Part shown: positions 42,775-51,346 of the stretch, one piece after another
Layout: every line of letters starts with the position of its first letter
How positions within the stretch are numbered: the stretch's first letter is position 1
DNA from: DATATV01 sp035551355
GTDB lineage: Bacteria; Actinomycetota; Actinomycetes; Mycobacteriales; Pseudonocardiaceae
Length of the DNA stretch: 64,000 nt
Assembly: GCA_035551355.1 (NCBI GenBank)
Contig: DASZNF010000031.1
Coordinates: forward strand, 19,626-83,625
Reading direction: 5' to 3'
Translations under genes and position numbers: made by a program
Notes under the pieces: generated by a model
The model's input: only the letters and a program-made list of their open reading frames with translations
Database searches by the model: none
What the model was told of the DNA's origin: nothing

Positions 42775-44088
42775 GTGGCGCAGCGCACCTGGCGAAACTG
42801 GGCCGGCACCGCCACCGCGACCCCGGCCCGCTGGGCTGCGCCGCGCGATCCGGCCGAGATCGGCGCGGCCATCCAGGCGGCCGAACGCGACGGGCTGACC
42901 GTGCGCGCGATCGGCGCAGGCCACTCGTTCACCGCGGTCGCCGCCACCGACGGCGTGGCCCTGGATTTGTCCGGCTGGCAAGGAATCGTGCGGGCCGACG
43001 CCACGACCGGCGAGGTCACCGTGCGGGCGGGCACCACCCTGGCCCAGCTCAACGCCGCCCTGGACCCGCTCGGCCTGGCCCTGGCCAACCTGGGCGACAT
43101 CGACGCCCAGACGGTGGCCGGCGCGCTGGCCACCGGCACCCACGGCACCGGGGCCAAGCTCGGCGGCCTGACCACCCAGATCCGGGCCATGGAACTCGTC
43201 CTGGCCGACGGCTCGGAAGTGTCCTGCTCCTCCGGCGAGCGGCCCGAGTTGTTCCAGGCCACCCGGCTGGGCCTCGGCGCGCTGGGCGTGGTGTCCACCG
43301 TGACCCTGGCCTGCGTGCCCGCCTTCGTGCTGGCCGCCGACGAGCGGCCGGAGCGGATCGAGGACCTGATCGAGCGCTTCGACGAACTGGCCGACACCAA
43401 CGACCACTTCGAGTTCCACTGGTTCCCGCACGGCCGCAACGCCCTGGTCAAACGCAACAACCGGCTGCCCGAGGGCGCCGCGCCCAAGCCGATGCCCCGG
43501 GCCCGCCAGTTCCTGGAGTACGAGGTCCTGGAAAACGTCGCGGTCGGCACCATCGCCCGGATCAACCGGGCCGCGCCGCGCACCGTGCCCGGCAGCCAGC
43601 GCCTGATCGACAAACTGATGTCGGTGCGCAGCTACTCCGACGTGTCGCACCGGGTCTTCGTCACCCCACGCAACGTGCGCTTCGTCGAGTCCGAATACGC
43701 CCTGCCCAGGGCGGAACTCCCCGCGGTCCTGCGCGAACTGCGCACCCGCATCCCGAAACTGGCCGACCAGCCCGCCTTCCCGCTGGAGATCCGGGTGGCC
43801 GCGGCCGACGACATCTGGCTTTCCACGGCGAGCGGCCGGGACACCGCCTACATCGCCATCCACCAGTTCCAGGGCATGCCCTACCGGCAGTACTTCGATC
43901 TGTTCGAGTCGATCGTGGCCGAGGTGGACGGGCGGCCGCACTGGGGCAAGATGCACTCGCTGGACGCCGACACCCTGGCCAAGCGGTATCCGCGGTTCGA
44001 GGACTTCCGCCGGGTGCGGGCCGAGACGGATCCGGCCGGGCGATTCGGCAACGCCTACCTGTCCCGGGTGCTCGGCCCGATCGGCTGA
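42775..44088 (+). CDS. FAD-linked aldonolactone oxidase
   Basis: A 437-residue oxidoreductase of the D-arabinono-1,4-lactone/L-gulono-lactone oxidase family. The FAD-binding (PCMH-type) domain (~10-175) has VRAIGAGHSFTAV and ATGTHGTG. The C-terminal ALO domain carries the family motif HWGKMHS at ~387. It oxidises sugar lactones or alditols using FAD and oxygen. CAGGAGG precedes the GTG at 42775. It is not in an operon; the PLP enzyme is divergent, the NAD(P)-binding protein convergent. Confidence 0.9.
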   Translation: MAQRTWRNWAGTATATPARWAAPRDPAEIGAAIQAAERDGLTVRAIGAGHSFTAVAATDGVALDLSGWQGIVRADATTGEVTVRAGTTLAQLNAALDPLGLALANLGDIDAQTVAGALATGTHGTGAKLGGLTTQIRAMELVLADGSEVSCSSGERPELFQATRLGLGALGVVSTVTLACVPAFVLAADERPERIEDLIERFDELADTNDHFEFHWFPHGRNALVKRNNRLPEGAAPKPMPRARQFLEYEVLENVAVGTIARINRAAPRTVPGSQRLIDKLMSVRSYSDVSHRVFVTPRNVRFVESEYALPRAELPAVLRELRTRIPKLADQPAFPLEIRVAAADDIWLSTASGRDTAYIAIHQFQGMPYRQYFDLFESIVAEVDGRPHWGKMHSLDADTLAKRYPRFEDFRRVRAETDPAGRFGNAYLSRVLGPIG

Positions 44089-44138
44089 TCACCGACCGAG
44101 CCACCGGCGCGGCAGAGAACCGGCCGCCAACCGGGAAA

Positions 44139-44206
44139 CCGACCGCTCGGCGCGGTAGATCAGCCGCCTGACCGCCGAACCCGCCCCGGCCGCGATAAGC
44201 GGTCGG
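44139..44206. terminator. Terminator-like inverted repeat between convergent genes
   Basis: CCGACCGCT (44139-44147) and AGCGGTCGG (44198-44206) are exact inverted repeats with a 50-nt GC-rich loop, lying between two convergent stops. Weak evidence. Confidence 0.3.
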
Positions 44207-44221
44207 TGCGGCGGTGAACGG

Positions 44222-44884
44222 TCAGTGCCCGGCCACCTCGTGCACCGCGTCGGCCACCGGCTGCTCGCCGCCGACCAGTTCCAGGGTCAGCCCGGCGGTG
44301 CCCGGCTCGTCCAGCAGAGCCGCGAGCACCGCGGCCACATCGGCCCGGGTGATCTCGCCCCGGTCCACCGGCGGCGGCGCCAACCGGACCCGCCCGGTCG
44401 GCGGCTCGTCGGTCAGTTTGCCCGGCCGCAGGATGGTCCAGTCCAGGTCGCGAGCGCGCAGATCATCCTCCGCGGCCTTCTTGGCCAGCAGGTAGGCGCT
44501 GAACACCTCGTCGTGCCGGGGATCCTCGGGCCGGTCCACCCCCATCGACCCGACCTGCAGAAACCGCCGAACCCCGGCAGCCTGCGCCGCATCGGCGAGC
44601 AGGGCGGAAGCGGCCCGGTCAACGGTGTCCTTGCGGGCGGCGCCACTCCCCGGCCCAGCACCGGCAGCGAAAACCACCGCGTCCGCGCCGGCCAGCTCAC
44701 CGGCCAGCTCGTCGACCGAAGCGGACTCCAGGTCCCGCAACACCGGCTCGGCGCCCGCATCGCGAACGTCCGCCGCATGCTGCGGATTGCGGATCAATCC
44801 GACCGCGCTGTCCTGCCGGATGTGCAGCAGTCCGGCCAGTTGCAACGCGATCTTGCCGTGTCCTCCGGCGATCACCACTCGCAT
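44222..44884 (-). CDS. NAD(P)-binding Rossmann protein (atypical SDR)
   Basis: A 220-residue protein of the NAD(P)H-binding SDR_a5/YwnB-like type. The N-terminal VVIAGGHGKIALQLAG holds the GxxGxxA-type dinucleotide loop, and LQVGSMG and LRPGKLTDEPP follow in family order. No Y-x3-K catalytic pair is evident. Such proteins are often annotated as NAD-dependent epimerases or quinone-reductase-like. Of two close ATGs (44890 and 44884), the second fits the TAGGGT -10 at 7 nt. Confidence 0.82.
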   Translation of the reverse strand: MRVVIAGGHGKIALQLAGLLHIRQDSAVGLIRNPQHAADVRDAGAEPVLRDLESASVDELAGELAGADAVVFAAGAGPGSGAARKDTVDRAASALLADAAQAAGVRRFLQVGSMGVDRPEDPRHDEVFSAYLLAKKAAEDDLRARDLDWTILRPGKLTDEPPTGRVRLAPPPVDRGEITRADVAAVLAALLDEPGTAGLTLELVGGEQPVADAVHEVAGH

Positions 44885-44891
44885 GCCCATG

Positions 44892-44897
44892 ACCCTA
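44892..44897 (-). promoter_or_regulatory. -10 element, leaderless SDR gene
   Basis: TAGGGT on the minus strand lies 7 nt before the ATG at 44884. It overlaps the end of the upstream gene's spacer. Confidence 0.4.
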
Positions 44898-44900
44898 CGG

Positions 44901-45518
44901 TCACTCGACGGTGGTCAGCATCCGCTCGTAGACGACCTCGTTCAGCCAGCGGCTGGTGGCGTCCTTCTCGGCCTGCGGGCTCTCCAGCGCGCTGGGCAGG
45001 TCGACCTCGGTGACGCCCTCGGGATCGGCGGTGAGCAGGTTCACGCCGAACCGGCGGGCCCGGGGCAGGCAGTTGACCAGGTAGTCGTGCGTGGTCGCGG
45101 CCCACCAGGGCAGCACGACCGCGGTGTCGGCGTAGCGGCCGAACGGCACGGCGGCGACCAGGCCGGTGCGCCAGTGCCGAGCCACGGACATGACGCCGGA
45201 GATGCGCACCGCGGGCGGGGGCACCCGGCCGGCCAGTTCCGGCCACACCCAGGTGGACACGGTGGCCCGGTCGGCGACCGGCTCGGCGCCGAGGCAGATC
45301 CGCTCGGCGTGCGCGTCCGGGAGGATCTCGGCGACCACCACGATGCGCCGGCCCAGAAGAGTCATGGGCGGCAGCACGGTGCCCTGCCAGCCGAGGCGGG
45401 TCGCGGCGGCCTGCGCGAGATCCTCTACCGGTGCCGGGAGTTCGACGGAGGGCAGCAGCCGCTCCTGGCGAGCATCGACGTCCGCCCGTTGGGTCGTGCG
45501 CCCTGTGGTGCCGCTCAC
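44901..45518 (-). CDS. Conserved hypothetical protein
   Basis: A 205-residue soluble protein without a family I recognise. The sequence has a mixed alpha/beta look with several conserved-looking aromatic motifs (VSTWVWPELAG, VLPWWAATTHDYLVNCLPRA) and ends near LNEVVYERMLTTVE. No signal peptide or membrane helix is present. GAGGCGG upstream of GTG 45518 supports the start. It lies 16 bp upstream of the SDR gene on the same strand, so they may be cotranscribed. Confidence 0.65.
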   Translation of the reverse strand: MSGTTGRTTQRADVDARQERLLPSVELPAPVEDLAQAAATRLGWQGTVLPPMTLLGRRIVVVAEILPDAHAERICLGAEPVADRATVSTWVWPELAGRVPPPAVRISGVMSVARHWRTGLVAAVPFGRYADTAVVLPWWAATTHDYLVNCLPRARRFGVNLLTADPEGVTEVDLPSALESPQAEKDATSRWLNEVVYERMLTTVE

Positions 45519-46254
45519 GAAATCCGCCTCCCTGGCCTGGTTACCGTCCGGTGTCGGTCCGCGCCGTCCGGTCTACGACTTTCCGGTCGCGGTCGACGTG
45601 ACGACTTCAATGGAGTACCAGGAACGAAGCCCCCACCGCGCCGGGTCGAACGTCTCGCTGCGATCGACGGCTGAGGAGGGTCGATAACCGGTCGCTGAAC
45701 GGTCGGCGGACTTCAGCCGGGCAATGCGGCCATCCGGGTGAGCGGGCGTTGAGAGACCGTGAGCTACCGATGCGAATTCGTCACTTTCGGCTACCCGGCT
45801 CGCCGGCGGAGCAGTTAGCAGGAGACCACAAAGGTGACGCCGGACACGGCAATCAGCGCGTCCGCGCAGGTCCAGACGCCGTAGCCGCCATATCCGAACG
45901 GACCCCGAAAACACAAGAGATCAAAGATGAACGCTCAATCACGAGCCCCGAGAAAGCACCGCGAAGATCAACGAAATGCCGGCCCGGGAAAGCCCTCACG
46001 AACCGGGAGTCCACACGGGACACTCGCAGAAGGTCGATCCGAACGTAACGCGCGTCACATGGCAGTCCAAGCTCCCGCCAAGACTGAGATCAGCATCCCC
46101 CGAACCCAACCATCCGCCCCGCCACCCGTCCTCTACTACATGCGACCCAGACGGAAGCCCACGAACCACCCAAAGCAACACCGAGGGTTACCGGCGACCG
46201 CAAACCGGGTACATACAGCCAGACGGGAAGTAATCCAGGCGAAGCGACGGGGGT
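45519..46254. other. Long region without a convincing gene
   Basis: About 740 bp of noticeably less GC-rich, purine- and adenine-rich sequence. Reading frames here lack ribosome-binding sites and actinobacterial third-position GC, and the longest runs into tRNA-Leu. No RNA gene, repeat or insertion element is recognised. It may be an old insertion remnant, a long 3' region or an uncharacterised RNA. Confidence 0.5.
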
Positions 46255-46303
46255 CCAGGGGGCAGCGCCCCCTGGTGTGGGGGCCCGGGGGCCAAGCCCC
46301 CGG
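46255..46303. repeat. Two tandem G/C-run hairpins behind tRNA-Leu
   Basis: CCAGGGGGC-AGC-GCCCCCTGG (46255-46275) and CCGGGGGC-CAA-GCCCCCGG (46285-46303) are perfect hairpins downstream of tRNA-Leu. They resemble the G6-CGA-C6 element behind tRNA-Gly. Confidence 0.8.
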
Positions 46304-46319
46304 AGGCTATGGACACACG

Positions 46320-46353
46320 AAAAAGGCTCGCGCTCTTCGCGAGCACGAGCCTT
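46320..46353 (-). terminator. tRNA-Leu terminator
   Basis: On the minus strand AGGCTCG and CGAGCCT form the base of a stem whose interior can also pair (GCTCGCG/CGCGAGC region), followed by a run of five T. This is a classical intrinsic terminator 9 bp after the tRNA. Confidence 0.75.
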
Positions 46354-46361
46354 CATTCGGG

Positions 46362-46444
46362 TGGGCGAGGGGGGAGTTGAACCCCCACGTCCTTTCGGAC
46401 ACACGGACCTGAACCGTGCGCGTCTGCCATTCCGCCACTCGCCC
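46362..46444 (-). tRNA. leuT: tRNA-Leu (CAG)
   Basis: An 83-nt class II tRNA: acceptor GGGCGAG/CTCGCCC with discriminator A, anticodon stem CACGG/CCGTG with loop TTCAGGT (anticodon CAG), a variable arm of TGTCCGAAAGGACG, and T-arm GGGGG-TTCAACT-CCCCC. The 3' CCA is not encoded. In M. tuberculosis leuT lies in the same place beside fhaA. Confidence 0.97.
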
Positions 46445-46460
46445 TGAAGTGACGTCGCAG

Positions 46461-46466
46461 AGCGTA
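46461..46466 (-). promoter_or_regulatory. Probable -10 of tRNA-Leu
   Basis: TACGCT on the minus strand, 16 bp before the tRNA 5' end. No clear -35 is seen. Confidence 0.35.
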
Positions 46467-46522
46467 GCACGGCTCGGAACAGGCGTTTGCGCGGACCCCG
46501 TGTGAGGGTTCGACGAGGTGGA

Positions 46523-46528
46523 TACGAT
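46523..46528 (+). promoter_or_regulatory. Probable -10 of the fhaA-pknB operon
   Basis: TACGAT lies 19 bp before the fhaA start with AAGGAG (46535-46540) in between, giving a short 5' leader. Confidence 0.4.
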
Positions 46529-46546
46529 CGGAGCAAGGAGAGTCGT

Positions 46547-47821
46547 GTGAAGGGATCAGCCGTGGGCCTCGTGCAGCGCTTCGAGCGCCGACTCGAAGGC
46601 ATGGTCGGCAACAGCTTCGCGCGGGTTTTCGGTGGCAGTGTCGTCCCGCAGGAGGTTGCCCAGGCACTACAGCGTGAGGGGGAGTCGAACGTTCGCGAGC
46701 TCGCGGGCGGCCGTCTTCTCGCCCCCAATCACTACACGGTGTTGCTAGGCGCGACCGATCACGAGCGGCTCGCGGCCACTGAACAAGCCGAACAGCAGAT
46801 CAGCGACCTGTTGGCGGAGTGTGTGGCGGAGCATCTCGCGGAGCACGGGTGGGACACATACGGTGACGTCGTAGTCTCCGTGGAGCGTTCCGACGCGCTG
46901 CACACCGGACAGTTCCGAACCCGCTCGTCCGTCGACCCCGACGCACGCCGACGGTCAGCATCACCTCGTAACGCAGGAGACCGATCAATGAGCCAGCAGC
47001 CCCCCGGCTACGGCCAGCACCCTGAGGGTGACCCGTACGCCCAGCAAGGTTATGGACAGGGCCAGTACGGCGCGGACCCCAACTACGGCGGCCAGCAAGG
47101 CGGCGGCCAGTACGGCGGGTACGACCAAGGGTACGGCCAAGGCGGCTACGACCAGGGCTACGGCCAGCAGGGTGGTGGCTACGAACAGGGCTACGGCGGC
47201 CAGCAAGGCGGCGGTGGCTACGAACAGGGCTACGGCGGCCAGCAGGGCGGCGGTGGCTATGAACAGGGCTACGGCCAGCAAGGCGGCGGCTACCCCGGCG
47301 GCCAGCAGGGCGGCCAGGGCGGCTACGACCAGGGCTACGGCCAGCCGGGTGGCGGCTACCCCGGCGGCGGCCAGCAAGGCGGCGGTGGCTACGACCAGGG
47401 CTACGGCCAGCAAGGCGGCGGCTACCCCGGCGGCCAGCAGGGCGGCTACGGCGGCCCGCAGGGCGGTGGCTACCCGCAGGAGGCCCCGCAGCAGGGTTAC
47501 GCCCCGCCCGCGGTGCAGACCGGCCCGCGGCAGATGACCGCCAGCCTGCAGCTGGACGACGGTTCCAACCGCAACTACCCGCTGAAGCAGGGTGGCAACG
47601 TGGTGGGCCGCGGCCAGGACGCCGACTTCCGGCTGCCGGACACCGGCGTGTCCCGGCGGCACCTGGAAATCACCTGGGACGGGCAGAGTGCCATGCTTGC
47701 GGACCTCGGCTCGACGAACGGTTCCACGGTGAACGGCCAGGCGGTGCAGACCTGGCAGCTGGCGGATGGCGACGTCATCCGGATCGGCCATTCATCGCTG
47801 GTCTTCCGTTCCCAGGGCTGA
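46547..47821 (+). CDS. fhaA: FHA-domain protein FhaA
   Basis: A 424-residue cytoplasmic protein. The N-terminal DUF3662 (FhaA) domain (1-~125) begins GLVQRFERRLEGMVGNSFAR. A Gly/Gln/Tyr-rich linker (~150-330) is built of GYDQGYGQQGGG-type repeats. The C-terminal FHA domain (~335-422) has VVGRGQDADFRLPD, SRRHLEI and DLGSTNGSTVNG, the pThr-binding loops. In mycobacteria FhaA binds phosphorylated partners such as the MviN pseudokinase domain and restrains peptidoglycan synthesis. AAGGAG at 46535-46540 fixes GTG 46547 as the start. It is the first gene of the operon. Confidence 0.95.
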   Translation: MKGSAVGLVQRFERRLEGMVGNSFARVFGGSVVPQEVAQALQREGESNVRELAGGRLLAPNHYTVLLGATDHERLAATEQAEQQISDLLAECVAEHLAEHGWDTYGDVVVSVERSDALHTGQFRTRSSVDPDARRRSASPRNAGDRSMSQQPPGYGQHPEGDPYAQQGYGQGQYGADPNYGGQQGGGQYGGYDQGYGQGGYDQGYGQQGGGYEQGYGGQQGGGGYEQGYGGQQGGGGYEQGYGQQGGGYPGGQQGGQGGYDQGYGQPGGGYPGGGQQGGGGYDQGYGQQGGGYPGGQQGGYGGPQGGGYPQEAPQQGYAPPAVQTGPRQMTASLQLDDGSNRNYPLKQGGNVVGRGQDADFRLPDTGVSRRHLEITWDGQSAMLADLGSTNGSTVNGQAVQTWQLADGDVIRIGHSSLVFRSQG

Positions 47822-47839
47822 GCTTGTGCTGTTCGGGCG

Positions 47840-47858
47840 GGCGCCGGTCACCGGCGCC
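47840..47858. other. Hairpin between fhaA and fhaB
   Basis: GGCGCCGG-TCA-CCGGCGCC, an 8-bp perfect stem in the 135-bp gap. It could attenuate read-through or protect the fhaA transcript end. Confidence 0.4.
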
Positions 47859-47956
47859 GGCCCTGAGCAGGCAGGGCGCTATCTCCGACCGCAGGGCCGG
47901 GGTTCCACACTGGGCGGGCGATCGATGAGATCGGCGAGGCAGAACGGTCACAACTG

Positions 47957-48415
47957 GTGCCAGAGCTGGTGATGCAGCTGACCAGAGCAGGGTTTCTGGC
48001 CCTGCTCTGGTTGTTCGTGCTGGCCGCACTTCGAGTGGTGCGTTCCGACCTCTACGCGGCGTCCGGCCTGCGCGTTTCCGTGCCGGGTTTCAGACGTGGC
48101 CCCGGCAAGAAGAACCGAGGGAAGGCGGCCAGGCAGTTGGTGGTCACGCACGGCGCTCTTGCCGGGACCAGGATCTCCCTTGACGGCCGGCCGATCATGA
48201 TCGGCCGGGCGGACGATTCCACGCTGGTGCTCGACGACGACTACGCGTCGACCCGACACGCGCGGATTTCGCTGCGGGGGACGGACTGGTACGTGGAGGA
48301 TCTAGGCTCCACCAACGGCACATACCTGGACCGGGCGAAGGTCACGGCTCCCCTCCGCGTCCCGCTCGGCGTCCCGATCCGGATCGGCAAGACGGTGATC
48401 GAGCTGCGCTCATGA
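47957..48415 (+). CDS. fhaB: FHA-domain protein FhaB (FipA)
   Basis: A 152-residue membrane-anchored protein. One N-terminal helix (~10-30, AGFLALLWLFVLAALRVV) and a basic linker lead to a C-terminal FHA domain (~62-150) with MIGRADDSTLVL, ASTRHARI and DLGSTNGTYLD. It binds phosphothreonine proteins at the septum; mycobacterial FipA links FtsZ and FtsQ. The first residues (V)PELVMQLTRAG match the usual FhaB start, so GTG 47957 is kept. It overlaps pstP by 4 bp. Confidence 0.95.
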   Translation: MPELVMQLTRAGFLALLWLFVLAALRVVRSDLYAASGLRVSVPGFRRGPGKKNRGKAARQLVVTHGALAGTRISLDGRPIMIGRADDSTLVLDDDYASTRHARISLRGTDWYVEDLGSTNGTYLDRAKVTAPLRVPLGVPIRIGKTVIELRS

Positions 48416-49875
48416 CCCTCGTCCTCAAATACGTCGCCAGGAGCGACCGGGGCCTGGTCCGGTCCAACAACCAGGACTCCGTCTACGCGGGACCGCGGCT
48501 GCTGGCGGTCGCCGACGGCATGGGTGGCCATGCCGCGGGCGAGGTGGCCAGCAAGATCGTCATCGCCGGGCTGGCCCCGCTGGATGACGACGAGCCGAGC
48601 GAGGATCTGCTCGGGCAGTTGCACGAGGCGGTGCTGACCGGGAATCAGGCGATTTCCGAGGTGGTGGCCAACGATCCCGAGCTGGAGGGCATGGGCACCA
48701 CGCTGACCGCCATCCTGTTCGCGGGCAACCGGCTGGGCCTGGTGAACATCGGGGATTCGCGCACCTACCAGATGCGCGGCGGCACCGTGACACAGATCAC
48801 ACACGACGACACGTTCGTGCAGTCGCTGATCGACGAGGGCCGGATCACCCCGGAAGAGGCCAACACCCACCCGCAGCGCTCGCTGCTGCTGCGCGCGCTG
48901 ACCGGCCACGAGGTCGACCCCAGCCTGACCATCCGGGAAGCCCGCGCCGGCGACCGGTACCTGCTGTGTTCGGACGGCCTGTCCGGCGTGGTCAGCCACG
49001 AGACGCTGGCCGAGGCCATGCACATCACCGACCCGCAGCAGTGCGCGGACCGGATGATCGAGCTGGCCCTCAAGGGCGGCGGCCCGGACAACGTCACGGT
49101 GATCGTCGCCGACGTGGTCGACGTCGACTTCGGCGAGGACGCGCCCATCGTGGGCGGCGCCGCCGGGGACGGCAGCGACGACCACAACCCGGCGCCGGAC
49201 TCCCCGGCGGCCCGGGCCCGGGCGCTGAACCCACCGCCACCGCAGGCCAACCAACAGGTCGGTCCACCCGCCGATCCGCCCAAATCCAAGGGCCGCAAGG
49301 TCTTCCGGACACTGCTCATACTCGCCGTCGTGCTGGTGATACTGGCCGGCGGCGCGTTCGCCACTCGGTGGTGGGTGCTCAAGCAGTACTACGTGGGCGT
49401 GGCCGACACCGGCGAGATCTCCATCTACAACGGTGTGCAGGGCAGCATCCTGGGCATCCAGCTGCACCACTTCGTGGAGGGCTCCTGCCCGGCCGGCTCC
49501 CCAGGCTGCGAACCGCTCACCCTGACCGACCTCAAGCAGGGCGCACAGGTCACCGTGCGCAACGGCATCACCGGCATCCAGAGCATCGCCGACGCCCGGG
49601 CCACCATCCGCGGCCTGCGCACCAGCCAGGAGCTGCCCACCTGCTCCAGCCTGACCCCGACCACCACGCCGACCACCTCCACCCCGCCGCTGGGCTCGCT
49701 GTTGCCCGGGGGCACGGCCGCGACCAGCACGCCGCCCACCGGCGGCGCGAAACCGGGTCCGACCACCACGACCGCACCCGGTGCGCCGGGCACGACCACC
49801 ACCACGCCCACCGCGACCCAGCCCACCACCCGCACGCCGACACCCGGGGTGGACTGCCGGAAAGCCGGCGGCTGA
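48412..49875 (+). CDS. pstP: PP2C-family Ser/Thr phosphatase PstP
   Basis: A 487-residue membrane phosphatase. The cytoplasmic PP2C domain (~5-240) has RSNNQDS with D22, VADGMGGHAAGEVAS with D36, GDSRTY and GGPDNVT(V), the metal-binding set. A Pro-rich juxtamembrane part, one transmembrane helix (~302-322) and a Thr/Pro-rich extracytoplasmic tail follow. It dephosphorylates PknA, PknB and their substrates. Its ATG overlaps the fhaB stop and it lies 1 bp before rodA. Confidence 0.95.
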   Translation: MTLVLKYVARSDRGLVRSNNQDSVYAGPRLLAVADGMGGHAAGEVASKIVIAGLAPLDDDEPSEDLLGQLHEAVLTGNQAISEVVANDPELEGMGTTLTAILFAGNRLGLVNIGDSRTYQMRGGTVTQITHDDTFVQSLIDEGRITPEEANTHPQRSLLLRALTGHEVDPSLTIREARAGDRYLLCSDGLSGVVSHETLAEAMHITDPQQCADRMIELALKGGGPDNVTVIVADVVDVDFGEDAPIVGGAAGDGSDDHNPAPDSPAARARALNPPPPQANQQVGPPADPPKSKGRKVFRTLLILAVVLVILAGGAFATRWWVLKQYYVGVADTGEISIYNGVQGSILGIQLHHFVEGSCPAGSPGCEPLTLTDLKQGAQVTVRNGITGIQSIADARATIRGLRTSQELPTCSSLTPTTTPTTSTPPLGSLLPGGTAATSTPPTGGAKPGPTTTTAPGAPGTTTTTPTATQPTTRTPTPGVDCRKAGG

Positions 49876-49876
49876 C

Positions 49877-51346
49877 ATGTCCGCACCGGTACCAGGCGGG
49901 ACGGGAGCGGCACCGGGGGGCACTGGCCCGATGGCCGCCGTACCACCCATCCCGCCGACCCGACGTGGCACCGAACTGGCGCTGCTCGGTTTCGTCGCGG
50001 TCCTGGTGACCGGGGCGCTGGTCCTGGTCGAGGCCAACCAGGAACAGCAGCTGACGATGCAGATCGTCTACTACGGGCTGGCCTACCTCGCGCTGTTCGG
50101 CGCGGCCCACATGGCGGTGCGCCGGTGGGCCCCCTACGCCGATCCGCTGATCCTGCCGTGCGCGGCGCTGCTCAACGGGATCGGCCTGGTGATGATCCAC
50201 CGGATCGACCTGGAGCAGGCCCAGTCCGCCGCCCAGCAGGGGCACACGTTCTCCGCGGTGGCCCCCAAGCAGGTGCTGTGGACCACCATCGCGCTGGTCT
50301 TCTTCGTAGTCCTGCTGATGGTCATCTCCGACCACCGCACGCTGGCCCGCTACGGCTACACGCTCGGCCTGGTCGGCCTGTTCCTGCTGCTGCTGCCGGG
50401 CATCCTGCCCAGTTCGCTGTCCGCGGTGAACGGCGCGAAGGTGTGGCTGCTGCTGGGTCCGCTGTCCATCCAGCCCGGTGAGTTCGCCAAGATCCTGCTG
50501 ATCATCTTCTTCGCCGCGTTCCTGGTGGCCAAACGCGATCTGTTCATGGCCGCCGGGCGCAGCTTCCTCGGCCTGGAACTGCCCCGCCCGCGCGACCTCG
50601 GCCCGCTGGTGCTGGCCCTGCTGATGTCGGCCGGCGTGCTGGCCCTTGAGAAGGACCTCGGCAACGCGGTGCTGGTATTCGGCGTCGTGCTGGTGATGCT
50701 CTACATCGCCACCGAGCGGGCGGCCTGGGTGATCATCGGGCTGGTCCCGTTCCTGCTGTGCTGTGTGATCGCCTACAAGCTGTTCAGCCACGTGCAGGTC
50801 CGGGTGGAGAACTGGCTCAACCCGTTCTGGGACCCCAGCAACAAGAGCTACCAGATCCTGCAGGCCCTGTTCGGCCAGGTCTCCGGCGGGATCTTCGGCA
50901 CCGGCCTCGGCGCGGGCAAACCGTCCATCGTGCCGGAGGCCAACTCCGACTTCATCCTGTCCTCCATCGGTGAGGAACTGGGTCTGCTCGGCCTGTTCGC
51001 GGTGCTGATGCTGTACTTCCTGCTCGCCATGCGCGGCCTGCGCAGCGCGCTGGCGGTGCGCGACACGTTCGGCAAGCTGCTCGGCGGCGGGCTGGCCTTC
51101 GCCCTGATCTGGCAGGTGTTCGTGGTGACCGGCGGGGTAACCAAACTGATTCCGGAGACCGGCTTGACCTCACCGTTCATGTCCGCCGGTGGCTCCTCGC
51201 TGCTGGCCAACTACCTGCTGGTGGCGCTGTTGCTGCGCATCTCCGACTCGGCCCGGCGGCCCCGGCCGGGCACCGCCAGCCGGCCGCACCTGCCGCAGGT
51301 CCCGCTGGCCGACGCGGGCACCGTGCTGGTGGAGCGGCCGTCATGA
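49877..51346 (+). CDS. rodA: SEDS peptidoglycan polymerase (FtsW/RodA)
   Basis: A 489-residue SEDS-family glycosyltransferase with ten or so membrane helices that polymerises lipid II. Typical motifs are NGAKVWLLLGPLSIQPGEFA, ENWLNPFWDP, and DFILSSIGEELGLLG with the catalytic aspartate region. A conserved SPFMSAGGSSLLANY motif follows near the end. The cytoplasmic N-terminus (~1-30) is Pro/Gly-rich. It pairs with the transpeptidase encoded next (ATGA overlap). ATG 49877 directly follows pstP. Confidence 0.95.
   Translation: MSAPVPGGTGAAPGGTGPMAAVPPIPPTRRGTELALLGFVAVLVTGALVLVEANQEQQLTMQIVYYGLAYLALFGAAHMAVRRWAPYADPLILPCAALLNGIGLVMIHRIDLEQAQSAAQQGHTFSAVAPKQVLWTTIALVFFVVLLMVISDHRTLARYGYTLGLVGLFLLLLPGILPSSLSAVNGAKVWLLLGPLSIQPGEFAKILLIIFFAAFLVAKRDLFMAAGRSFLGLELPRPRDLGPLVLALLMSAGVLALEKDLGNAVLVFGVVLVMLYIATERAAWVIIGLVPFLLCCVIAYKLFSHVQVRVENWLNPFWDPSNKSYQILQALFGQVSGGIFGTGLGAGKPSIVPEANSDFILSSIGEELGLLGLFAVLMLYFLLAMRGLRSALAVRDTFGKLLGGGLAFALIWQVFVVTGGVTKLIPETGLTSPFMSAGGSSLLANYLLVALLLRISDSARRPRPGTASRPHLPQVPLADAGTVLVERPS

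Noticed and set aside
45927..46412. A 161-codon open frame before tRNA-Leu.
   Set aside because: It runs through the terminator and into tRNA-Leu and has no ribosome-binding site or recognisable sequence.
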